A DNA stretch of 64,000 nucleotides from Aphis gossypii (taxonomy: Eukaryota; Arthropoda; Insecta; Hemiptera; Aphididae). Positions 21,001 to 29,400 of the stretch are shown here, piece by piece. The notes below the pieces were generated by a model. That model did no database searches, was not told the DNA's origin, and saw nothing but the letters and a program-made list of their open reading frames with translations. Made by a program: the position numbers and the translations under genes. Within the stretch, counting starts at the first letter, position 1. Each line of letters begins with the position of its first letter. The stretch spans positions 81,500,604 through 81,564,603 of the forward strand of contig NC_065531.1 of the NCBI RefSeq assembly GCF_020184175.1. Reading direction: 5' to 3'.

Positions 21001-22470
21001 TTATAAAATTATATTTTTTTGCCTACTACTTATAAGCATTTCGGTTGAGAAACGATGTTATAGCTTATTAAATTAATTTTGAATATTAATGCATGCAGTT
21101 AAAGTAAATGTTATTTCCTAATAACATAGAAAACATAATTCCTACAATACACTTGATAAATGCGTTTGATTAATCTTTTTATCCAAATTATAAGAAAAAA
21201 CATATTTTAAAATTTATAAATTTCTATATCCATGGCGATACAACTTACTTTTTCTATAAATCGTTTAAAATTTAGAACTTGATTTTTTTTAAATATTTTG
21301 ATCAATTAAAATTATCTTTTATGTTTATATTTCTGAAATATTAAATTGTATTCACTTCGAGTAATATGTAGTAAATATAAAATAGATGTAATATTATAAT
21401 TAGTTCAGTACTTAAAATCGGTAATCAATAAATTGTATAAAGTTAATAGAATAATATAAATTACTAAATTTTAAAACTATATCAAATTCCTTATAGTTAT
21501 TTCCATAGGTATATTAATAATTATTTATTTTACTAGTTAAATGACGTTTTATTAAAAGAAAAAGAACATGACATGTCTGGAGGTTTTCATAGCAAAGTGA
21601 AAGAAAACAAGATAGTCTTAGAGGATAAAACAACCAGTAATTTAATTAAATTATTTATTTAATTTAATTTAACTTAATTTTAGCAAACAAATATGGGATT
21701 CGAAACTAAACATAATAAATTATTTTTAAAATATTATATTTTTATTATTATTCAGTATTATCTTTTATGTTACCTTAATGTGTCTATAGTACAAAATATA
21801 TTTATTTATTTATAATTGATAAATACTTTACTTAAAGACATAAAAATAAGTACTAATATTAATACATGTCAAAATAATTACAACTATATAAATATATCAT
21901 ACATTATAAAATAATACATAATATAATGCGACAAGAAATCATTAACTATTAATATCAAGTTTTAATGCTGTATAAACATTGTGTATGAAAATTTTTCTCT
22001 ATGGTATTTATCAACGGTTTGTCTCATTCAATTATTAATTATTATGACGTAAATTTACATTTTGTACATCCTTTAGTTGTTGTCCTACAAACTAAATATT
22101 ACTATAAAAGTATGTATTTTTAATTTTGATTTCATAGTTTTTTAAGTTCAATATTCAATTGAAACACCATTTATAGATGTCTTGTTATTAAAAAATACGA
22201 AACAATTATTATATTCATTGATTATCAATATTTTTAGAATAATGTTTCTATATAAAAAATATATTCATATTATTTTACTAAGTGTACTAAGTAATTCAAG
22301 TTAATTTATTTATATTCAGTAGTTTAAAAAAATACTATTTTTTGATTCTAGATACAGAGAACAACGAGTATTTGATAAATGAGTCAATTGACACACCCGC
22401 GTGTTATATGACAAGTTAAAAGTAAGAGATTTTGTATCACTCTTGTTTAAAAAAATAAATAATTATATAG
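6052..22470 (+). CDS. Kinesin motor protein, KIF6/KIF9 (kinesin-9)-like; 11 exons joined, 3' end not found
   Basis: Eleven GT..AG exons join in phase: 6052-6135, 6197-6288, 8009-8083, 18471-18513, 18585-18678, 18743-18839, 18948-19190, 19992-20220, 20456-20560, 21537-21636, 22352-22470. They give about 427 residues, of which roughly the first 354 are the motor. In order they show the first strand IKIYCRLKPL, then TSQSLIFETVAVPIL, LAGMNCTIFTYGQ, the P-loop GQTSSGKTHTMYG, YIEIYQNDIYDLF, switch I NITSSRSH, switch II VDLAGSE, the VPYRNSTITSVLKDSLG block and the ending ESISTC. The ESISTC ending and the short loops are closest to the KIF6/KIF9 group, microtubule motors of cilia and sperm flagella; that assignment is from family knowledge. 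Exons 10-11 are lysine-rich and begin the tail. Exon 11 lacks one C here that copy 2 (37592-37711) has, so this copy goes out of frame near 22395. Intron 3 is 10.4 kb and holds an antisense retrotransposon. The start is the ATG at 6052. Confidence 0.85.
6289..7155. other. Kinesin intron 2, 5' part
   Basis: Intronic sequence. It contains a short inverted repeat (ACGGTAGTG near 6578 and CACTACCGT near 6632) around an A-rich centre, and a GC-richer patch at about 6880-7010 that looks transposon-derived but has no family I can name. Confidence 0.4.
7156..7771. repeat. Near-perfect fold-back (inverted repeat) in kinesin intron 2
   Basis: The left arm is 7156-7410 and the right arm 7527-7771, with a 116-base loop. 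Reading both arms against each other I find no substitutions over about 230 bases. The one difference is a roughly 10-base insertion in the left arm near 7176-7186 (CGAACTCCGTG). Each arm also contains two direct units of the type CATTATAAA..GTGATATCA..AATGCTAAGT. No open frame is present. As it sits inside an intron of a + strand gene, the pre-mRNA would fold into a long double-stranded hairpin. It could be a fold-back or MITE-type transposon, or an artefact of inverted read joining. Confidence 0.9.
8084..8522. other. Kinesin intron 3, part before the retrotransposon
   Basis: AT-rich intron sequence without genes. It ends in a TA-rich run (TATTATATATAT), which is the insertion target of the retrotransposon at 8523. 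Confidence 0.6.
8523..9527 (-). repeat. 3' LTR of the Ty3/gypsy element
   Basis: Left copy in the window. Because the element points leftward, this is its 3' LTR. A polyadenylation-type AATAAA can be read on the minus strand near 8570. Short open frames inside (for example 8686-9000 and 8973-9275 on the minus strand) occur identically in both LTRs and show no recognisable protein. Confidence 0.95.
9528..9543 (-). other. Polypurine tract
   Basis: On the minus strand the sequence AGAAAAAGGGGACTA directly precedes the 3' LTR, the position and composition expected of the primer for plus-strand DNA synthesis. Confidence 0.85.
9642..10073 (-). CDS. Small ORF downstream of pol, unknown function
   Basis: A 143-residue open frame between the pol stop (90 bases upstream) and the polypurine tract. 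It sits where some gypsy elements carry env, but it has no signal peptide, no membrane segment and few cysteines, so it is not an envelope protein. The product starts MTTNSILISIPLSKIF and is hydrophilic and basic, with many Ile, Lys and Gln. It is rich in predicted helix-forming stretches and ends RRRIYQYKLTMNKQKH. It might be expressed from a spliced RNA. I do not recognise the family. Its intactness in a young element argues that it is maintained, though one copy cannot show that. Confidence 0.6.
   Translation of the reverse strand: MTTNSILISIPLSKIFLDIPKTEYIQKLHTNLNQNLPIEHRKQIAQFIREQKVKRTQYTLDSQIEIPSSITPIKIEHKTKEFEELVIREIFTHMQISHNESYTELFKKAVASRDLITTPQQISNSILRRRIYQYKLTMNKQKH
10164..14357 (-). 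CDS. Gag-Pol polyprotein of the Ty3/gypsy element
   Basis: A single 1397-residue frame with no frameshift between gag and pol. Residues about 5-70 form a Lys/Glu-rich coiled coil, about 95-250 resemble a Gag capsid region, and about 260-320 are an Asn/Gln-rich linker. No CCHC zinc knuckle is visible where one is usual. The protease has DTGA at 370-373. Reverse transcriptase covers about 540-750, with SIDLTAGYW near 637 and the catalytic YVDD at 700-703. RNase H has NTDAS near 847, TELELLAI near 888 and TDHKAL near 915. Integrase has an HHCC finger (H1058, H1063, C1093, C1096), a D1125, D1185, E1220 triad with 34 residues between the last two, and a GPY motif near 1352. Together these copy the RNA into DNA and insert it. 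No disabling change was seen. Confidence 0.95.
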   Translation of the reverse strand: MSSKKKKQYEEDMTERIESMENMIRKHKKDIEKIIDNYEQKIEENERKNKKEIDNVMKKIEELETQIASNRNQNNIPRRHILEENLRSSNIEISKPVFYGNNKDQHPIDFLQNLEEYFKIKQMSKEEKLIIIRDCLKSTAGNWFATIKFQIREYAEFRNAFIDEFWPREIQIQTWSNCLNTSQVPNNITYREHFSQWSAKLRHLQVPQISEEEIVTNIASHYPGYLRAILISMPEKSIISAMKVLSAEEHRREKIESPNTDNNYNNVAQRNNNNWRSQNTNQNNKTSNDYRRTRYNDNTQRSPNNQNYQNNQQNQEERVNQITMEQTPITETNDTTMTRHAINQIQTTNASVSSYIKCNIEGEEILLLVDTGATISVLTKEVIDQAIHKNNKIPQLPISGVKISNAVGKQICKITKQVFCECKLGDAFIFANFIQVDGLNEKGILGADILNKYDAQINFDNRIIQMKIEGEIHSIPFANKAPKKVMEEEMIQNINITEQEKSSNTILLSKEEKIVFDNLLKKYKEVFSKNPGRIKNNECHIRISQGNPIYQRPYPIPVSKITRVDTEIKRMLDLDIIEQSNSPWSSPIVAIEKKNGDIRVCIDARKINTRIIPDRESPMNIDDIILKFQGAKYLSSIDLTAGYWQCQLAKDSREITAFLHKGRNFQFKVLPFGLVNSVAEFQKIIDKVLGPTILQFAAVYVDDIHIMSASFEEHIYHLQMILNKFKEFNVTINMDKSQFFRNFFTFLGHIISEKGITMDPDKIQTIKNFQPPKNKKQIQSFLGFINFYRKYIKDLSKYTEVLSKLTKKGTTWIWENEQQTAFETIKEEFLQDIIMEYPDFKNTFFLNTDASLTHLGVELYQVDDRGRRRTIGFASRTLKDAERRYCTTELELLAIVFGCKKFRNYILGYETILLTDHKALTFLQSCQLLNDRLIRWAIKLQEYNLKIQYIPGKENIGADTLSRYPQSPEDQYTRRETTIAINKLLLTEYSKDLKEKFQRLQQLQKEDDKIRKLIQRTSSANNKYFIIEKGLLFVKSMSAQHRLIIPQNMSKQLIKETHEQYGHMGTFKTYQLLKNEYQFSNMYRTIKQFIRSCDKCQKAKVNNQMSRGPMLSILPEEPLHMVSLDLIGPLPRGQGGAKYIVVFLDVFSKYIRLYSIKRALTDVILKKLIQDYIPKTGKMKNLLTDNGTQFTSQKWKTELQKINIKPIYTTTYHPEGNPVERANREIGRILRTYCHDKHTNWVKWLDSIEYWINNTTHSTTGYNPNQILFGQRNTLISNKIIQFPEQYEESKEQIIEIVRKNLYTNAEKRKMKHDKGKKFPIYQAGQQILVKDHKLSCATDNVIHKFFLIYKGPYTITKIRDNNTVETEDQQGRINSYNMKNIKRYYPPDPGETREDH
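14398..14415 (-). other. Primer binding site, tRNA-Lys type
   Basis: One base inside the 5' LTR, the minus strand reads TGGCGCCCAAC followed by TACAAGG. The first 11 bases match the complement of the 3' end of lysine tRNAs of the CUU type used by several gypsy-like elements and retroviruses. The rest diverges. Confidence 0.8.
14417..15421 (-). repeat. 5' LTR of the Ty3/gypsy element
   Basis: Right copy in the window, the promoter-bearing LTR for leftward transcription. It is identical to the 3' LTR except for two substitutions that I found. Confidence 0.95.
15422..16257. other. Kinesin intron 3, part after the retrotransposon
   Basis: AT-rich intron sequence; no gene, exon or named repeat found. 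Confidence 0.5.
16258..18090 (+). repeat. Dispersed repeat cluster in kinesin intron 3
   Basis: It starts CTAGCTGGCTCCGTGCACTT, and most of it up to about 17130 is a diverged copy of 22798-23690. From 17270 the segment repeats itself three times with a period of about 340 bases. Each unit has a line like CATAAGAACCT..GCGAAATCG-TC-AGC-GTTCTC (near 17280, 17630 and 17965). The last unit ends GTTATGCGCTTACCAACACA..TTTTTATATATAAG. This tail style resembles the 3' ends of RTE-like non-LTR elements, but I see no reverse transcriptase, so the class is uncertain. Confidence 0.6.
18091..18470. other. Kinesin intron 3, 3' end
   Basis: AT-rich intron sequence ending in the acceptor TTATTTCAG before exon 4. 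Confidence 0.6.
19280..19790. repeat. Probable dispersed repeat in kinesin intron 7
   Basis: A block inside the intron with text I recognise as common in aphid genomes: AACTCATAAGGAACC at the start, AAAAATCGATTTGGTCGAAAACC in the middle, and ATCAATACATTCATCACTCC near the end. The class is unknown. An open frame on the minus strand (19343-19669) has no protein character and I treat it as chance. Confidence 0.4.
20247..20400. mobile_element. Small hAT-type MITE in kinesin intron 8
   Basis: A 154-base element with imperfect terminal inverted repeats CAGGACCGGCTCAAG and CTTGAGCCGGGCCTG. Its inner sequence (GGCGTGGGCCTATGTCGCC) is typical of a very abundant insect hAT-derived repeat. No clean 8-base target duplication could be read. 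It begins 27 bases after the splice donor of exon 8. The same element is at 35486-35639 in copy 2. Confidence 0.65.
20561..21536. other. Kinesin intron 9
   Basis: Very AT-rich, including TATA-type microsatellite at about 20690-20740. No other feature was seen. Confidence 0.6.
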
Positions 22471-22797
22471 GTAATATACTAGTTGTCTCGACACGTCGTT
22501 GCCCATATATTAATAGTTTTCTTTGGCATTTTCGTAGGCCGTGTGTTGGTGTTTACTGTAATATTAAAGACATGAAGTATCTGTTTTGAAATTCTAAAGC
22601 GCGTATTATAATCATAAAATACTTAGGTATTACTCGGTCAATTTATAGAAATTATAAAATAAAAATGGATAAATATCTGTGATTAATATGGTTTTTAGAC
22701 TTAATATGTTTAGTTCTCAATTCTAAATACATTATAAACACTTGGCATTGTTACTATATTTACTATAGCTACTACATGTCTACTTATAGTTATACAA
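22471..22797. other. Region after the last recognised kinesin exon
   Basis: Exon 11 ends in phase 1, so at least one more kinesin exon must follow somewhere downstream; I could not find it here. Short AT-rich sequence only. Confidence 0.4.
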
Positions 22798-23690
22798 GTT
22801 GAACCCGCGCACTTCATTGCCTGTTAAAATGCCAATTCTATAATATGATTCGAATTTTAATTAATTTGTTATTTATTATTCGGTTTAACGGTGTTCAAAA
22901 CTTAGATATTTTTATTGACTTTTTTGATTCTCAAAAAACATGTGCAAGCACCACTTTAAAATATGAATTTTGTAAAATGCTTTCTTATTGCACATTAAAT
23001 TTGTGGTACGATTGTACGAATGTATCGTATAAATTGCAAGCATTGATACATCATTGTTTACGCTCTACATTTATCAGTCCGTGAGTTAGTCAAGTAATAA
23101 TATTATAGTGATTCTGCTTGGCATTGCCCGTGAGACTCTTACCATTATGCGAGCAGTATTTTATCAGGTAGACAATCCACCCGTGGTGGATTGTGGACCC
23201 CGCGAGATATGTACGTAAGTTTATAATTTCTAATCCTTAAGTTTCAAAGTTATATCAATTTTTTTTTTTAATACGGTGGATAAAATACAATAACGAGCCA
23301 TCTGGTGGTTTTTATATTGTTGCCTGTTGGTAAAAAAATACATTTTGGTAAAACTTGTTATGTTAGTCTATTGGTATGATTTTGAGATTTACGGTGGACA
23401 TTGACTTATTTCGCTAATTCTTTTTTTTTGTTTTTATGGTTTTAACAAAATATAACAACAGGTCTACAACTATTATATTCAATTTTAACCAATAGCGATC
23501 TTACAATAACCAAAAATATAGTTTATATTTTCTTGCTGGACAGTGACGTTATTGTTTTCAGATTCCATACTTTTTTGGTGGATTTTCCTAAAATTGTATT
23601 ACATAAGAACCTTCTCCTGCGACCAATAAGAGTAAATCATCAGTGAAAAATGTTACAAAAACGGGAAAAATAAATAATAATAATAATAAT
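22798..23690 (+). repeat. Dispersed repeat, second copy of the 16258 family
   Basis: Diverged copy of 16258-17130, starting TTGAACCCGCGCACTTCATTG. The two share an ordered series of blocks, including CAATCCAC-CGTGGTGGATTG, a small hairpin, and GAGCCATCTGGTGG or its variant. The copy-2 equivalent starts near 38040. Confidence 0.7.
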
Positions 23691-24650
23691 AACTAGCTGA
23701 CCCGGCAAACTTAAAATTTTTTTTTTGTTAAAATTGTTACCATGGGTTATCAAATTTTTTTTTTATTTGTGCACTTATAAGAGGCCGTAACTTCGGAACC
23801 ACTCATCCCATAGCGTGCAAACTTAACAGAAACTATCTACATATTAATATTAATGTATCCTGAAATTTTTATCGAAATCGTTTTGGTGGATCTTGAGTTA
23901 TAAAATGTATTTAAAATGTACACTTCTTTTTATATATATAGATAAAATCTATATAAACTTTTAAAAAACCATCTTTTACCCCCTTAAAAGTTGAATTTTA
24001 AAAAGTCCTTTGTTAGTGCACCCCTATATTGCTTAAGGAACCTCTGTACTAAATTTCAAGTATCTAGACCCAGTGGTTTGGTCTGGGCGTTGATGAGTGA
24101 TGAGGGGCTGTCTCTTATATATGTATACTAGCTGACCCGACACGGCGTTGCCCGTGTGTTACTTTCTTTTTTTGCATTTTCGTATGCCGTGTGTTAGTTT
24201 TTAATTTAATCGTATTGATAGTGCTAATATTACGTCGAATTCACAATTTAATTTTGTGTGTGTGTGTGCGTATGTTTTGCTATAAACATAGCACTAGTAG
24301 ATTCATTGATAACATATATTTATAGGCCGTGAATATTATTATTGAAGCACCTCCTTATATACATTGGTTGTTCTTCCACTTGGGATAAGAATGACTAAAT
24401 GTAAATGTATCAACACATAAATCAGGTTGTTATAGCAACTATTTTTAAACAAAAATTCCATCGTAAATCACAAAATCCCTGTTTTAGCAACCCTTTAAAA
24501 TGCGAATTTTGAAAAATCCTTTCTTAGTGCGCCTCTGCGTTGCTTAAGGAACCTCTGCACAAAATTTGAAGTCCCTATACCCAGCGGTTTGGTCTGGGCG
24601 TTGATGAGTGAATCGGGGCGGTTTCCTATATGTATATAGATAATTGTTTG
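23691..24650 (+). repeat. Two tandem units of a CTAGCTGACCCG repeat family
   Basis: Unit 1 begins at about 23692 (CTAGCTGACCCGGCAAACTT) and unit 2 at about 24129 (CTAGCTGACCCGACACGGCG). Both end in the same block, TTGCTTAAGGAACCTCTG..GGTTTGGTCTGGGCG followed by TTGATGAGTGA and a TATATA-rich tail. The layout suggests a short retroposon (SINE-like) inserted next to itself. No coding sequence. Confidence 0.65.
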
Positions 24651-26453
24651 TTTATTTTTTATCTCTCAAAAATGAAGCATTCTTCTAACTTAACTTGTAA
24701 ATGAGACCCATTGTTTCTTTTTTTGTTATTTGATTGTTTTGTGAAGATATAAAGCTGTATAAAATATCCATAGACCATATGTAATAAACACATATTATGT
24801 TTTATGTTAATAGTTAATTAATAATGTTAGCGAATTGCAAACTAGGAGGTTGTATGAATAACGAAGTACGAAGTTAAGCACACTAATGCAAACAAAAAAA
24901 TTGCAATTGGAATACGTTAGCTATACACATTGCTTTGTGCAGAGTCCCGCCGTCTTTGGTTAATCTTAAACGAATCTACATAATGCAATATAAAAATGAA
25001 CGTTTGTCTGTATATCCTTTATGCATTCATGGACCGTTCATCCGATTGAGATGGAATTTGGTACAGAGATATATTAGACTTCCGTAAAGAAGATATTAAT
25101 ATTTAAAAAGGGAGAGATTCAACCTGGGGAGGTGTTTAAACAAGGATTTTGAGATTTACGATGGAAAATTTTGTTTGTAAATGGTTGCTATATTGGTTTT
25201 AATTTTATTATTATTATGGCAACAATAATTAGTTATTCAAAACCTTTCTGGACTAAACCTTAAAAACGTTAAAAATATAAAAAAACATTTAGAAAATATT
25301 GTTTTTTTTCCTATATCTAAGATAGAGTATGAAAAAAAACCTATTATTTTTGATCCTTGATCCTTATTTTATCCTGGGACTCAAAAGTCCCGTCAGTCCT
25401 TTACGGTCTAGGCGTATAAGTCCCGTTTAGGGCAATTTTTCTTGCGATATAAGGAATGTATTTTTATTATTATGAGATTAAGCACATTTCTGATTTATAT
25501 TTTTAAAAAATATAAACAGTTAAAAATTCAAGCAAGTTTTTAGAAGTATTTGAAGTTCGTGGAAATATCTATAATCATCATATTATAAGTTTTTTCTCCT
25601 TCACGAATATAATTATCTTATAATATAAGCAGACTATGTTCTCTATTACTATTGCACTCATATCAATCTGTTATAAAAATACAAACATTTTATGCAAAAT
25701 TCTAAATGACCGACAGGACTTTCAAGTCCTACTAACAAAATAAAATCTCATATGTTTAAAATATATATTACAAGTATAAAATATATTTATACATGCCTTA
25801 TATTATATTATTGCACAATAATAAGTAAAAAAAAGTGCATTATTATCTTCAAAATTAATTAATAATTGCGATTTTCGTCAGCACTTTTTAAGAAACACGT
25901 GAACGCGTAATCCAAAATTTCCACGTTGATAACGTACAATGGTGATAATGTTAATTTTTTTTTCTGAGTAAATATGGGACTAAGAAGTCCCGACACACGT
26001 TACCTACATTATAAAATAAATGCACTATTTTATATAATTTTTTTTCGCCTGGACTTTATTATTCTGTTAGTCAAACAATAGTTAAATAATTTAATAATAA
26101 TTTTTTCAATATTTTTTCAATGGGTGTCTTTGGATTAGTCTTTTTTTTGGACACACTGCATAATTGATAACTTTAATATTATTGAGTTTTTAAAAGTACA
26201 TCCACGGCAATGTATGTTGGACGTTGGACTCATATATGCGTCTATGGCACTCAAAGCTTTAATCAGATTTGTCAATTTTATATTACTTAACGACAACAAC
26301 TCAAGGTAATAGTTTTTCGTGTGTTTTTTGTTGTAATAAATAGCATTCAATACATTTTTTTATATTGATATACATATTTTATTCAATGAATAGTGGATTT
26401 CAAAAAGGCTAGAGTGACCGACTATAATAATAATATGTTTGATCGTTGTTTAG
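24651..26453. other. AT-rich region before the membrane-protein gene
   Basis: No firm gene. A stretch at about 24990-25140 (AACGTTTGTCTGTATATCC..TCATCCGATTGAGATGG) looks like a transposon tail. Three hairpins with a GGGACT core lie at 25376-25991. A possible exon at about 26141-26325 (acceptor after GGATTAG, donor GTAATA) reads RQCMLDVGLIYASMALKAL, but its phase does not fit the next exon, so I do not include it in the gene. Confidence 0.4.
25376..25991. repeat. Three hairpins with a GGGACT/AGTCCC core
   Basis: GGGACT-caaa-AGTCCC lies at 25376-25391, AGGACTT-tc-AAGTCCT at 25715-25730 and GGGACT-aaga-AGTCCC at 25976-25991. The outer two are exactly 600 bases apart. A further AAGTCCCG lies near 25427. 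They may mark the two ends and middle of a small non-autonomous element. Confidence 0.6.
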
Positions 26454-29400
26454 GACGATGGAATTTGTATGAATGTAACGTATGACGTTCATGATGATCG
26501 ATATAAACTGGATGATTTTGCCATCGGTGACGGTTTCTGCGTTCCGGTGGTCGACGTGACGGCTCTACCCGTTATGGAATTCGGCGATGGAATTAATGAT
26601 ACTCATGATAATTCGAAGATGACTAAGGTTCATTTTAAATTCATTGTTTAATATTAAACATATTTAATTAATAATTATACTTTCGAATATAATTTTATTC
26701 GAATGATATAACCATCTAGATATATTTTTCCAAATATGTAGATAGGTTAAATGTTTGGGCATGGATTTATTTTGCATTTATGCGTTTACATCCTGCATAA
26801 ACTATATTATATGGTACCTAACTATACCATATATGGTATATAACTAATATTTAAAGTCATTACTATATCAATAAGAACAATGTATAAATCGAAATAAAAG
26901 TGCTTAAATATATTATATAATTTTCATAAATAATTATTTTATTGTTTTTTAAATGTTTTTGTTAATAAAGGTTCACGACATGTTACCACTCTTTGTGGAA
27001 TGCGGGATCGGAACTGAGGATATCTTAGTTACCCAGTCAGAACATGATGATAAAAACATATATACGCCATTAAAAAACTCGTTAATTAATCGAGCCTCTA
27101 ATTTTTACTGGGGACATTATAAAATGATTCAATTAATATTGATAACGATAATTTTAATGTTGAATTCGCATTTTTTTATATCGACAGTAGGATTTGACAT
27201 TCACAGGTAAATATAATTTAAATATCAAATATAGAAATTAAAGATTTTTGGTTTTTAGTTTTAAAAACACATCGGATGATTTAAATGACGTTTGCAAAAT
27301 ATTTAATTTCATATTTTGAAAAATTAAAAATGTACTTAACCTTTTTTAATGTTTTAGGAAGATTAACTTCATTCCTCGAATTTATTACATTTTCGCGTAA
27401 AATAAATCGTAAGAAACATTTTCAAAATGTTTAAATAGACATTTAATAATGCGATTTTTTTTTTTCATAATTCATTCTTAAAATGGTGACACTTATTTGA
27501 CAGAATTTTTAAATGTCAAAAAATGATCTTCGATTAATTTTATAGTTTTAGTGGATTATTGTATTTTAACATAGATCATTATAGATATTGTTACATTATT
27601 TTCTACCTAAAACAATAAACATAAAAATAAATGTAAAATATAAGTTTTAATTTTTTTTATGCTATAGTTTTGTGCTTGAATGGTTAAAACCTTGGGATCC
27701 GGTGAAATTATGCCCAGATGGCATTAATAATCTTCAAACTTTTTGCTGCTGCGGAAAATGTCTGAGGGTCTGTGTTAAGACGGTAAAAAAATTTTTAAAT
27801 AGTACAATAATAATAATTAAACATTTACCTATAATTAATGGAATGTAAAATAATATATAATATACATTTAAATACATTAAAATACAATAGTTCCAAAATA
27901 ATATTATCCAGTTGATTCTCCATTTATTTGTCATACAGATAATATAAAATATACATGCTATTAATTAGAGTGAAAAACCCAAAATGATCGTATTTCTTAC
28001 CTTTCTCCACTAAGCTTAGGGCCCCTTGGGCTATATGAAAACGGCAAGTTTTGATATTGACATTTCAAAATTTCTTTGACTGCTTCGTGAGCATCAATTT
28101 CGAAGTCGAGATGGAGCTTTTTAACGATTAGAGCTGGACATATTTGCAAAAAGATACTTCCACATTTTAATGTAAATTTGTTTTGTTTTGTTTTGCTTGG
28201 TAAAAAAAATAAACAATAGGCACGTAAAAACCATTCACGTATATGTGTAATGTATATAATTGTAAGAATAATTTTGGTGCAAAATCGTATGTACCGTCTC
28301 CAAAAAATTCGGTTTGTTTCGACATAAAATTTGAATTTTGGATAGTTGTTATACAAACGAAGTCATTTGTTTCAGGAACAAAAATAAATTGATCATTTTT
28401 AAACAAACATAAATCATTATTTTGCATATTTTTTAATTGGGATATAGCTTCATTTAAAGAAGTAGAATAAATTGGATATTGTTTCCTTTTTTATCATAAA
28501 TCGCCTTTCGCACTGATGTAATATCATTGTTCATAATATTTGGTAAGCCACTCGCCACTGTTTAATAACTCTGTTCTAATAATTTTTAACGGTCTTGTCG
28601 ATGTATTTTCATCAGCTTTTCGTTTACAATTTTCCTTCAAAATCTGTCTTTCAATTTTTTGGTTGTTATTACTTGTATGATTTACATGTTCACCATTTGA
28701 CGAATGAAAAGTTTTGTCTATTTTCGTTAATAAACTGGTACTACAACTGTTATTGGGACATTTCCATTTCATTAATTCGTCTTTACGTGTTCTTACATAT
28801 GAATTTTTATCATTGTTTAATAATATAAGATCTTTTCCACGTTCAGACGTTATAATTTTAAAGTTTTCCATTTAACACCACTATTATACACTATTGCACT
28901 ATATTACGTTGTTACCGCACTGTCCACCAAACAACTGAATTTGGCAGTATTAATAATTATTTACAGTTGAATATCTGCAGATACGTACAGTGTACATCTC
29001 GTTATCGTATTTATTATCTTTATTACTAAATAAGTATAAAACTAAATAAATATCTGGGATTTATCTGATATATATTTGATTTATATAGATCTGGGAAATC
29101 TTAAAAAATGTAAAAATGACTTAAAAAACTAAAAAAATGCACTATAAAAATGCATTTAAATTATATTTATTATAGCTTAAAAATTGGAAAAAAAATTTAT
29201 ATTTTATTTTTATTTTTATAGTATTGTTACTTGTTTAGTTCTGGACGTAGTAATTAGTTACTAATTCAGTTATACTTATCAAGGCCTAGCGTTGTTATCG
29301 TAGATAACTTGTACCTATATATATGTATGGTATATACTATATAGGTTTATAACGGCGATAGTTTGAGCGGAAAAGCCTAGCTATGATAACATTTTTATCG

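Noticed and set aside
26141..26325. Additional upstream exon of the membrane-protein gene
   Set aside because: Open between plausible splice sites, but ends in phase 2 while the next exon needs phase 0, giving an immediate stop.
26135..26350. 71-residue minus-strand ORF
   Set aside because: Shadow of a possible plus-strand exon-like segment; no motif, and present in both copies only because of the duplication.
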